DNA of 64,000 nucleotides, from positions 1 to 64,000 of the forward strand of contig NZ_JACERN010000026.1 in the NCBI RefSeq assembly GCF_013911085.1, in the 5' to 3' direction. Source of the stretch: Aquitalea aquatica (GTDB lineage: Bacteria > Pseudomonadota > Gammaproteobacteria > Burkholderiales > Chromobacteriaceae). The notes under the pieces are model-generated. The model had not been told where the DNA came from. It made no database searches and saw only the letters and a program-made list of their open reading frames with translations. A program made the position numbers and the translations under genes. Below are positions 8,283-15,535 of the stretch, one piece after another (position 1 is the first letter of the stretch; each line of letters opens with the position of its first letter).

Positions 8283-8735
8283 TCAACTGCGGCCAGTACT
8301 ACCAAAACCGCCTTCGCCACGTTCCGACTGGCTGAAATCATCGACCAGATTGAACTGCACCTGTACTACCGGCACGATGATCATCTGCGCGATACGCTCC
8401 AGTGGAGCCAGCCGGAAAGCGGTATGGCCACGGTTCCATACCGAGACAAACAGCTGTCCCTGATAGTCGGAGTCGATCAGCCCCACCAGGTTGCCCAGCA
8501 CGATGCCGTGCTTGTGGCCCAGGCCCGAGCGCGGCAGGATCATGGCGGCCAGTTTGGGGTCGGCAATGTGGATGGCCATGCCGGTGGGTACCAGCTGGGT
8601 TTCACCCGGAGCAATCAGCAGGTCTTTGTCGATGGCTGCGCGCAGGTCGAGGCCGGCAGAGCCGGGCGTGGCGTAGTCGGGCAGGTTGTCGTGCAGGCGC
8701 GGGTCCAGCACTTTGACGTCTACAACAGGTTTCAT
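8283..8735 (-). CDS. dut: Deoxyuridine 5'-triphosphate nucleotidohydrolase (dUTPase)
   Basis: A 150-residue trimeric dUTPase with all family motifs: [12 protein letters not shown] (motif 1), [10 protein letters not shown] (motif 2), [15 protein letters not shown] (motif 3), RIAQMII (motif 4) and the C-terminal [11 protein letters not shown]-loop-like motif 5. It hydrolyses dUTP to dUMP and pyrophosphate, keeping uracil out of DNA and supplying dTMP synthesis. Length is normal. It lies 80 bp downstream of coaBC on the same strand, the classical dfp-dut arrangement. Confidence 0.97.
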   Translation of the reverse strand: MKPVVDVKVLDPRLHDNLPDYATPGSAGLDLRAAIDKDLLIAPGETQLVPTGMAIHIADPKLAAMILPRSGLGHKHGIVLGNLVGLIDSDYQGQLFVSVWNRGHTAFRLAPLERIAQMIIVPVVQVQFNLVDDFSQSERGEGGFGSTGRS

Positions 8736-8815
8736 GATGGTATTCCTGCAATAAGGAGTGGGCAGGCAGGCGCACTGGCCTGCCTTGTCTAGGCATGTCG
8801 GCTGGAGGTTGCGAC

Positions 8816-9994
8816 TCAGCGGTTCAGCATGGCGGCCAGGTGCTCGACGATGGCCCTGGCCACGGCGGGCTTGGGCATTTCCGGCAGCGCGTGCTCACCG
8901 GCATCATCCAGCAATACCACCTGGTTGCTATCCGCACCCATGGCGTGTTGCGCCAGATTGGCTACCAGCAGTGGCAGCCGTTTTTTCTTGCGTTTGCGCT
9001 CGGCAAACTCCAGCAGGTTCTGGCTTTCGGCGGCAAAGCCGACACAGAACGGTGCTGCCGGCAGGCTGGCGACGCTAGCCAGAATATCCGGGTTTTCTTC
9101 CAGTTCGATGACCGGTAGACCGGCTTCTTTCTTGATTTTGTGCGCAGAGCGGTTTTTCACCCGGTAGTCCGCTACGGCGGCCACCGCGATGAAGATATCG
9201 GCCCGGCCCACTTCCTGCATCACGCTATCGTGCATCTGGCGTGCGCTGTCGACATTGATACGCGTCATGCCGATGGGGGCCGGCATGCCGGTGGGCCCGG
9301 AAATCAGCGTGACTTCGGCGCCGGCATCACGACAGGCGCGGGCCAGGGCGTAGCCCATCTTGCCGGAGCTGATATTGGTGATGCCACGCACGGTATCGAT
9401 GGCTTCATAAGTGGGGCCGGCGGTCAGTACCACTTTCTTGCCGGCCAGACTTTGGACGGTGAAGAAACCTTCCAGCATTTCGGCGAGCTCTTCCGGCTCC
9501 AGCATGCGGCCTTCGCCCACTTCGCCACAGGCTTGCTCGCCGGAGGCTGGTCCCCATACTGCCACCCCGTCGGCCCGCAGTTGGGCGACATTACGCTGGG
9601 TCGGCGGGTTCTGCCACATCTGGCGGTTCATGGCTGGTGCCACGATGAGCGGACAGGTCCGCGCGGCGGCCAGGGTGGAGATGAGGTCATCGCTGACGCC
9701 ATGCGCCAGCTTGTAGAGCAGATTGGTACTGGCCGGGGCGATCAGAAATACATCGGCGCGGCGCGACAGTTCGATGTGCGCCATGGCGTTGTCCGGGCGC
9801 GGGTCCCATAGATCGCTGTAGACAGCATGGCCGGACAGGGCCTGAAAGGTAAGCGGGGTAACGAAACGGGTGGCTGCCTCGGTCATCACCACCTCGACCT
9901 GGTGGCCGGCCTTGACCAGCAGGCGGGTCAGTTCGGCGGCCTTGTAGGCGGCAATGCCGCCGCTCACGCCAAGCAGGATGCGTCTGGCTGTCAT
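8816..9994 (-). CDS. coaBC: Bifunctional phosphopantothenoylcysteine decarboxylase / phosphopantothenate-cysteine ligase
   Basis: A 392-residue bifunctional enzyme of coenzyme A biosynthesis. The N-terminal CoaC flavoprotein (residues 1-190) shows [14 protein letters not shown], an active-site His in AHIELSR, and APAMNRQMW. The C-terminal CoaB part has [28 protein letters not shown] and the KIKKE lysine region. It joins cysteine to 4'-phosphopantothenate and then decarboxylates it. The start at 9994 (MTARRILLG) matches the family; a longer in-frame reading to 10069 would add an unlikely leader. It is divergent from radC. Confidence 0.95.
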   Translation of the reverse strand: MTARRILLGVSGGIAAYKAAELTRLLVKAGHQVEVVMTEAATRFVTPLTFQALSGHAVYSDLWDPRPDNAMAHIELSRRADVFLIAPASTNLLYKLAHGVSDDLISTLAAARTCPLIVAPAMNRQMWQNPPTQRNVAQLRADGVAVWGPASGEQACGEVGEGRMLEPEELAEMLEGFFTVQSLAGKKVVLTAGPTYEAIDTVRGITNISSGKMGYALARACRDAGAEVTLISGPTGMPAPIGMTRINVDSARQMHDSVMQEVGRADIFIAVAAVADYRVKNRSAHKIKKEAGLPVIELEENPDILASVASLPAAPFCVGFAAESQNLLEFAERKRKKKRLPLLVANLAQHAMGADSNQVVLLDDAGEHALPEMPKPAVARAIVEHLAAMLNR

Positions 9995-10166
9995 GGGGCT
10001 TCTCAACGTGCTGTGCAGTAAAGGCGAAAGTGTACCGGATTTTGTCCAGAGCCGCGCTGCGGCTTGCAACTGGCCCTTGGCAAGGCGAGTGGCGGACTGG
10101 GCGGTGGATATGATGATTGCCGACTGCCTGCAAACAGGCTATGACCAGAGTAAGGGTGACACATTC

Positions 10167-10841
10167 ATGTCCATTAATGATTGGCCGCTGGCCGAGCGAC
10201 CACGCGAAAAACTATTGGCACAAGGTGCGGCTGCCCTGTCGGACGCCGAGTTACTGGCCATTTTCCTGCGTACAGGTATTCGTGGCATGACGGCGGTGGA
10301 CATGGCGCGGCAGTTGCTGGGGCAGTTCGGTTCGCTGGCAACACTGCTGGGCTGCCGCCTGGATGATTTCGAGCGCTGTCCAGGATTGGGTGCAGCGAAA
10401 TATGCCCAGCTGATGGCATGCAAGGAACTGGCGCGACGGGCGCTGGCCGAGGAAATGAATCTCAGTGATGCGCTGCAAAGCCCGGCGGCGGTAAAGGATT
10501 ACCTGCGCTGGGTGATCGGGCGGCGCGATGTCGAGGTGTTTGTGGTGCTGTTCCTGACGGCACAGCATCGGGTGATTACGGTGGAAGAGGTATTCAGCGG
10601 CACCCTGACCGAAACCAGGGTTTATCCACGGGAAGTGGCGCGGCGCTGTCTGCAGCACAATGCCGCCGGGGTGATCGTGGCACACAACCATCCCTCGGGC
10701 GTGGCAGAGCCGTCGGCGGCGGATCGCAGTCTCACCGACAGCCTGCGGGAAACGCTGGCACTGGTGGATTGCCGCCTGCTGGACCATTTTGTGGTGACGG
10801 GCAGCCAGGCGGTGTCGTTTGCCGAGCTGGGCTGGTTGTAA
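10167..10841 (+). CDS. radC: RadC-family JAB/MPN-domain protein
   Basis: A 224-residue protein. The N-terminal about 100 residues carry a helix-hairpin-helix-like region (GSLATLLGCRLDDFERCPGL). The C-terminal JAB/MPN metalloprotease-like domain has the HNHPSGVAEPSAADRSLT signature (His-x-His...Asp) for zinc. Despite the name, a DNA-repair role is not established. The ATG at 10167 follows GTAAGGGTGA; an upstream in-frame start at 9954 would run into the coaBC promoter region. Divergent from coaBC. Confidence 0.92.
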   Translation: MSINDWPLAERPREKLLAQGAAALSDAELLAIFLRTGIRGMTAVDMARQLLGQFGSLATLLGCRLDDFERCPGLGAAKYAQLMACKELARRALAEEMNLSDALQSPAAVKDYLRWVIGRRDVEVFVVLFLTAQHRVITVEEVFSGTLTETRVYPREVARRCLQHNAAGVIVAHNHPSGVAEPSAADRSLTDSLRETLALVDCRLLDHFVVTGSQAVSFAELGWL

Positions 10842-10959
10842 AGGAGGGTGCGGATCGGTGTTGCGGCGGCCTGACAGTGCTGCGGTAGCTGACGGGCGCA
10901 TCGGGTGGATGACTGTCGGCTGTGATCTTGTCTCGCAACTGCATCACAAGGAGCTTGTC

Positions 10960-11211
10960 ATGAACATCCTGCGCTTGCTGAATGAGTCGGATTACATTCA
11001 GGTCAACAACCAGTTTATCAAGCCGGACCAGCACGGTGCGTCGGAGGAATTTGCCGATGAGGACGATGTGGTGCTGGAGGCCCATGTCGATGGCCAGGAT
11101 CTGGTGCTGACGCTGGGCGATCTGGAAGATGCCACGCCGCTGGCCGATGGCGGCTTCTGGCTGGAGGGGGTGGGGTATCTGCGCTTCCTGTCGCGCCAGA
11201 GCCTGCACTGA
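10960..11211 (+). CDS. Small acidic protein of unknown function
   Basis: An 83-residue, strongly acidic protein (ASEEFADEDDVVLEAHVDGQ) with no signal peptide or membrane segment. The start ATG at 10960 has an excellent AAGGAG 7 bases upstream, and a terminator follows at 11246, so it looks like a real independent gene. I recognise no family. The C-terminal GFWLEGVGYLRFL is the most conserved-looking part. Confidence 0.65.
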   Translation: MNILRLLNESDYIQVNNQFIKPDQHGASEEFADEDDVVLEAHVDGQDLVLTLGDLEDATPLADGGFWLEGVGYLRFLSRQSLH

Positions 11212-11245
11212 CGCCTGCCTGCCATGGCTGTCATGGCTGTTATCC

Positions 11246-11269
11246 AAACCCGGTTTGCTCCGGGTTTTT
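11246..11269 (+). terminator. Terminator of the small acidic protein gene
   Basis: AAACCCGG and CCGGGTTT pair across a 6-base loop and run into TTTTT, 35 bases after the stop codon. Confidence 0.85.
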
Positions 11270-11419
11270 GTTGTCTGTCACCCGGCCTGGCAGCAGTATT
11301 TTGCCTTGGGCCACGCGCTGGCTGCATGCAGTTTGATTTGTCTCAAATCCACGCGCCGTTCTGGCTGCTAGAGTGTCGGCTCTTATTCTAAAGGCATAAT
11401 CTGCCGCATCGAGGGTGAC

Positions 11420-11794
11420 ATGGAAAAATTCAGGATCGGCATGATAGGCGCGGGTGTAACTGGTGCCCCGCTGCTCCGGCAACTGCTGGATGCCCCGTTT
11501 GTCGAGATGGTTGGGGTGGCTGATCTGGATTTGCGTCTGCCCGGTATCGAACTGGCTCGCGAACGCGGCGTACCGGTGACCAGCAACTTCATCGAGATTG
11601 CCGAGCAGGGCGATCAGGTTGACATCATTATCGACGTGACCGGCTCCCGCAAGGTACGCGAAGACCTGCGCCGTTTCATGCAGTTTTCCGGCAACAGCCA
11701 TACCGTGATCGTGCACGAGCGTATCGCCTTGCTGATGATGTCGCTGGGCGCTGGCAAGCAGGTGGAGACCCAGCACGAGGAATTGGGCTACTAA
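11420..11794 (+). CDS. Stand-alone Rossmann-fold NAD(P)-binding domain protein
   Basis: A 124-residue protein made up of only a dinucleotide-binding fold: GMIGAGVTGAPLLRQLL is the glycine-rich loop, followed by VGVADLDLRLPGIELARERG with an acidic residue at the end of beta 2, and VDIIIDVTGS. It resembles the N-terminal half of Gfo/Idh-type or aldehyde-dehydrogenase-like oxidoreductases but lacks any catalytic domain. It may be a redox sensor or a subunit rather than an enzyme. The start ATG at 11420 has GAGGGTGAC upstream. Not obviously truncated: it ends well before a terminator. Confidence 0.65.
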   Translation: MEKFRIGMIGAGVTGAPLLRQLLDAPFVEMVGVADLDLRLPGIELARERGVPVTSNFIEIAEQGDQVDIIIDVTGSRKVREDLRRFMQFSGNSHTVIVHERIALLMMSLGAGKQVETQHEELGY

Positions 11795-11800
11795 GCGCCA

Positions 11801-11864
11801 CTAACAAAAGCCCTGCTGCGGCCTTGCGCCTCTTTGCTCCAGGAACGCTTCGTTATTTTGTTAG
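11801..11864. repeat. Short inverted repeat flanking 46 bp (possible dispersed palindromic unit)
   Basis: CTAACAAAA at 11801-11809 and TTTTGTTAG at 11856-11864 are exact reverse complements around a GC-rich core. The unit sits between the Rossmann-fold gene and the terminator at 11903. It may be a REP-like element; a genome-wide search would settle this. Confidence 0.35.
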
Positions 11865-11902
11865 CCGCCCCAGCTTCCGGCGGTGTCGTATGCAGCAAAT
11901 AG

Positions 11903-11928
11903 AAAACCCGGCCACGGCCGGGTTTTTG
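11903..11928. terminator. Bidirectional terminator between convergent genes
   Basis: AAAACCCGGC and GCCGGGTTTTT form a stem with A- and T-runs on the two sides, between the Rossmann-fold gene (plus) and the exonuclease gene (minus). Confidence 0.85.
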
Positions 11929-11950
11929 CATGGCATGACCGGCTTCTGTT

Positions 11951-12559
11951 TCAGCCGAATCCGCGCTGTTGCAGGCTCAGGTACAGCATGCCGGCGGTGA
12001 TGGCATCGTTGAGCGCATCATGGCGCGGCAGGGCGGGGATTTGCAGGTCTTCGTTCAGCACCGACAGCCGCAGGTCGATATAGGCTCCCGGGTTCTGCTT
12101 GAACTTGTAATCGTAATAGCGGCCGGAGATTTCGATCTGACGATTAGGCAGGCCAATGCCGGTGATGGCGCGCACGTATTTGTTGAGCACCGCGACATCG
12201 TATTCCAGGTAATAACCGACCAGTGGCCGGCCACCAATGAAGTCCAGCAGCTGCCGCACGGCGGTGTCGGCATCCAGGCCTTCGGACACGTCCATCGGGC
12301 GCAGGCCGTGGATGCTGATATTGCGGCTTTCCAGCTTGCGCGTGGGTTTGACCAGCACATAAAACGCCTGGCTGGACAGAATGCGATTGCCGCGCAGCCG
12401 CACCGCCCCGATGGACAGCAGTTCTGCTTCCTGTACCTTGAGGCTGGTGGTTTCGCAGTCCACGCTGACCACTTCCTCGTCCAGCTCCTCGAACAAGGTG
12501 GCATAGCGCGGATCTTTCAACTGGCGGCGCTGCCATTGCCGCTTCAGCCGGGCCAGCAT
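11951..12559 (-). CDS. DnaQ-like 3'-5' exonuclease (DEDDh)
   Basis: A 202-residue protein with the exonuclease fold. VDCETTSL supplies the first Asp and Glu, LEYDVAVLN the second Asp, and PRHDALNDA the His and last Asp, so all DEDDh catalytic residues are present. It probably trims 3' ends of DNA or RNA. The start ATG at 12559 overlaps the TGA of the upstream DUF294 gene (TGATG), which implies translational coupling; a TTG one codon upstream is also possible. It differs from the replicative proofreading subunit in its N-terminal basic helix (RLKRQWQRRQLK) and context. Confidence 0.88.
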   Translation of the reverse strand: MLARLKRQWQRRQLKDPRYATLFEELDEEVVSVDCETTSLKVQEAELLSIGAVRLRGNRILSSQAFYVLVKPTRKLESRNISIHGLRPMDVSEGLDADTAVRQLLDFIGGRPLVGYYLEYDVAVLNKYVRAITGIGLPNRQIEISGRYYDYKFKQNPGAYIDLRLSVLNEDLQIPALPRHDALNDAITAGMLYLSLQQRGFG

Positions 12560-14364
12560 CAAAAACTCCCCAGACGGAAGTGATGGCGCAGCTGGGCGCG
12601 GAATTTTTTCACCACCCCCAGTGCATCCTTGAGCAAGTCGCGTTCCAGCGTGGAGAGCTGGTCTGGTTCGATCTGATTACCCGGCAGCTTGCCCAGCGAC
12701 ACTTGCTGCAGGCCCTGACTGAGCTTGAGGGTGAGCAGGAAGGACAGCGACTCGGCAATTTCGCTGCTTAACTCCTTGTCCAGATGGCCGGCTTCGGCCA
12801 GCGCGTGCAGGCGGTCGAAGGTGTTGCACTGGTTCAGGCCATGTTCCAGCGCCAGCGAGCGCACGCCATGCACCAGCGGGAAAATGCCGCCTTTTTTAAG
12901 GTCGAGCACGGCCTTGCCATTACGTTCCTTGGTCAGAAGGTGCGAGAACAGCCCCAGCGGGGTGTCGAACTGCTCGATGGCGCGGGCGAAGCGCGAGAAG
13001 AAGCTGGCATCGTCACGCAACTGGCGCATCAGGTAATCATGGCTGTTCTGCAGCAGGCTGGCATCGCCGGCTACGGCCTCTGCATCCACGTAAATGGCCA
13101 GATTCATTAGTGCAAGGCCGTCCGGCTGATAGACCCATTGGTGAATCTGCTGCTGCAGCTGGCTTTCGGTCAGGCGCCAGGCGGCATTGTTGACCATGAT
13201 TTGCCCCTGGCAAGGCGGGTAGCCAAAGCGCGCCAGGGCGGCGGAAAAAGCCTCGCAAATGGCGGGCAATTCGGGATGGTTGAAACCGTTGCGCAGGATG
13301 AGGGCGTTGTCCTGGTCGGTTTTCAGTATCTGCTCGCCACGGCCTTCGGAGCCCATCACCAACAAGCAGCTGTTCTGTTGCAGCTCTGGTGGGGCCAGTA
13401 ATTGCCAGGTACGGGCGAACAGCCGCGCATTGAGGGTTTGCACCAGCCGGCCCAGTTGCGGGGCCTTGACGCCGTGGCTGAACAGGATTTGTACCAGGCG
13501 GGTGATCTGGCCGGCGATATCGGCCAGTTCGTCCAGGGTGTCCGCCCGTTCCAGGCGCTGGGCAATCAGGTGCGAGTGGTTGGAGAAGTAGGACAGGATG
13601 TCCACCTGCGACAGAATGCCGATGGCCTCGCCGTTATCTGTCACCACCAGGCGGCGGATATTGCGCCGGGTCATGATCAGCAGGGCATTGAACAGGAAGT
13701 CGCCCACGTCGACGGTGAGCAATTCGAATTGGCACAGCTCGGCCAGCGGGGTGGTGCCGGGGATTTCCTTGAGCACGATGTCGCGAAAATCGGTGGTGGT
13801 GAAAATGCCCAGCTTGCCATCTTGGCGTACCAGTACTGATTTGACCTTCTTTTCCTTCATCACCCGCGCAGCGTCGCGCACGCTGCAATCGCCATCGACA
13901 AAGACCGGGGTGCGGCCGCCCACATCGCGCACGGTGGCGGTGAGCAGGGTTTGCAGTTCGCGGTTGCCGGCCCGTTGCGCCATGCTGCCGAATTTTTCCG
14001 ACACGCTGGCATAGAAATACGCTCCAAAGCGCGGGTTCTGCTCGGTCAGTGCCAATACCACATCGCGCGGCAGGGTGTAGACCAGCGCTTCCTCGTGTAC
14101 CACAAAGCGGTGCGGGGTATGGCCGGCCACCATGGCGCGGGCATCGAAGGTATCGCGCTCGCGGTAGAGGGTGATGACTTCGTCGCCAGCCATTTCCCGT
14201 ACGCTGCCCTTGAGCACCACATACAGCGCTTCCACCCGCTCGTTCGGGCTGAGCAGGCATTCCTCGTCAGCAAAAAACTGGATGTCGGCGTTTTTTTCCA
14301 GCGTTTGCTGCTCGCTGGGGCTGAGGGTATCGAAGGGCGGGTGGCTGAAATCGAATCGGCTCAT
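12559..14364 (-). CDS. cNMP-binding / CBS / DUF294 nucleotidyltransferase-like protein
   Basis: A 601-residue cytoplasmic protein with four modules in order: a cyclic-nucleotide-binding-like domain (about 1-130), a CBS pair (150-265), a DUF294 putative nucleotidyltransferase (290-420, with MGSEGRGEQILKTDQDNALI matching the G-S...D-x-D core) and a C-terminal DUF294 substrate-binding helical domain. The arrangement is that of GlnD-like signal-transduction nucleotidyltransferases found next to exonucleases and acetate permeases. The start ATG at 14364 follows CAGGAAGACC; a longer reading to 14598 runs through the terminator at 14457 and is rejected. Operon with the exonuclease. Confidence 0.9.
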   Translation of the reverse strand: MSRFDFSHPPFDTLSPSEQQTLEKNADIQFFADEECLLSPNERVEALYVVLKGSVREMAGDEVITLYRERDTFDARAMVAGHTPHRFVVHEEALVYTLPRDVVLALTEQNPRFGAYFYASVSEKFGSMAQRAGNRELQTLLTATVRDVGGRTPVFVDGDCSVRDAARVMKEKKVKSVLVRQDGKLGIFTTTDFRDIVLKEIPGTTPLAELCQFELLTVDVGDFLFNALLIMTRRNIRRLVVTDNGEAIGILSQVDILSYFSNHSHLIAQRLERADTLDELADIAGQITRLVQILFSHGVKAPQLGRLVQTLNARLFARTWQLLAPPELQQNSCLLVMGSEGRGEQILKTDQDNALILRNGFNHPELPAICEAFSAALARFGYPPCQGQIMVNNAAWRLTESQLQQQIHQWVYQPDGLALMNLAIYVDAEAVAGDASLLQNSHDYLMRQLRDDASFFSRFARAIEQFDTPLGLFSHLLTKERNGKAVLDLKKGGIFPLVHGVRSLALEHGLNQCNTFDRLHALAEAGHLDKELSSEIAESLSFLLTLKLSQGLQQVSLGKLPGNQIEPDQLSTLERDLLKDALGVVKKFRAQLRHHFRLGSF

Positions 14365-14456
14365 GTGGTCTTCCTGTAGCGCTATTGTTATCCATGGCTG
14401 CGAGAGGGGCTTTGCCAGCAGCATAACGCGGAAGTGGCGGGGCGCAAATGTGAAAA

Positions 14457-14480
14457 AGCCGTTTCTGGCGAGAAACGGCT
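14457..14480 (-). terminator. Terminator of the glutamine amidotransferase gene
   Basis: AGCCGTTTCT and AGAAACGGCT form a perfect 10-bp stem with a 4-base loop; on the minus strand it is followed by TTTTT. Confidence 0.85.
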
Positions 14481-14512
14481 GTGTTGCTGTAGCGGGGGGC
14501 GCTGCTTGTGGA

Positions 14513-15295
14513 TCAGCTGTCGGCAGAGCTGACCAGCAAAGGTGCGCCGTCACGGAACAGCAATAGCTGGCCGGGCTGCAGTTGGGTCCAGCTTTCATTG
14601 TCGGTCAGCGGCTGGGTGGCCACCACCGCCACGCGGTCGTGGGGCGTGGTGACGGTGGAGAAATCCACGGTGACGTCGTCGTCCACCAGGTGGGCTTTGT
14701 TGAACGGTGCCTGGCGAATGATGTAGTGCAAGTGCGTGGCACAGTGGGCAAACAGCACTTCGCCATTGCTCAGCATGAAGTTGAATACGCCATGCTGACG
14801 TATCTCGGCGGCCAGACGGTTGATTTCGGCAAACAACTCGTCCAGCTGTGGCGCGCTGCACCATTTGCGACGTAGTTGTTCCAGCAGGTAGCAGAAAGCG
14901 CCTTCCGAATCGGTGCTGCCAACCGGATTGAAGTGGCAGCCAGCTTCGGGCTGGAAGGTTTTCAGATCGCCATTGTGGGCAAAGATCCAGTACTGGCCCC
15001 ACATCTCGCGCATGAAGGGGTGGGTATTGGCCAGATTGACCTCACCCTGGGTGGCTTTGCGGATGTGGGCGATGACGTTTTGCGACTTAATCGGGTAGTT
15101 GCGTACCAGATGGGCAACGGCCGACTCAACCGAGGGTTTGTCATCCAGAAAAATGCGGCAGCCCTTGCCCTCGAAAAAGGCGATGCCCCAGCCATCGGCA
15201 TGGTGATCGGTCAGGCCGCCACGGCGGTGAAAGCCTTCGAAGGAAAACAGGATGTCGGTCGGGGTATTGCAGTTCATGCCTAGTAGCTGGCACAT
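14513..15295 (-). CDS. Class II glutamine amidotransferase (YafJ-like)
   Basis: A 260-residue Ntn-hydrolase. After removal of Met1 the nucleophile is Cys2 (MCQLLGMNCN), and HADGWGIAF, HIRKATQGEV, NTHPFMRE, FAHNGDL and GSTDSEGAF are the substrate-binding motifs of class II GATase domains. It should release ammonia from glutamine, but no acceptor domain is fused, so the aminated product is unknown. Length is normal for the YafJ group. Promoter and pga leader lie upstream. Confidence 0.9.
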   Translation of the reverse strand: MCQLLGMNCNTPTDILFSFEGFHRRGGLTDHHADGWGIAFFEGKGCRIFLDDKPSVESAVAHLVRNYPIKSQNVIAHIRKATQGEVNLANTHPFMREMWGQYWIFAHNGDLKTFQPEAGCHFNPVGSTDSEGAFCYLLEQLRRKWCSAPQLDELFAEINRLAAEIRQHGVFNFMLSNGEVLFAHCATHLHYIIRQAPFNKAHLVDDDVTVDFSTVTTPHDRVAVVATQPLTDNESWTQLQPGQLLLFRDGAPLLVSSADS

Positions 15296-15471
15296 GAGGT
15301 CATAGCTCGCAAATAGGGGTGTATCGGGTGTGGCAGCCAGTCTGGGCGCGCCATCTGGCCTGTTCCGAGCATAGTCGATTCGGGCTGTAGCGACAATTGG
15401 CGGGCGCGAAATCCATGCGTGCTTATTTGATAGATAATATTAATTCACAATTTAAAACTTGATTATGCCGT

Positions 15472-15521
15472 TGTCGCGACATAAGATTTTATTAAACACT
15501 ATTTAAATTAGTTGTTTAATA
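15472..15521 (+). promoter_or_regulatory. AT-rich pgaA leader with two palindromes
   Basis: The 15296-15535 gap becomes very AT-rich near pgaA. It contains TGTCGCGACA (15472-15481, perfect palindrome) and an 8-bp inverted repeat TATTAAAC/GTTTAATA (15490-15497 and 15514-15521) ending 14 bases before the pgaA start. They may be regulator sites or a leader hairpin controlling translation. No matching regulator gene is adjacent. Confidence 0.4.
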
Positions 15522-15535
15522 TAAGCGTGGCGACA

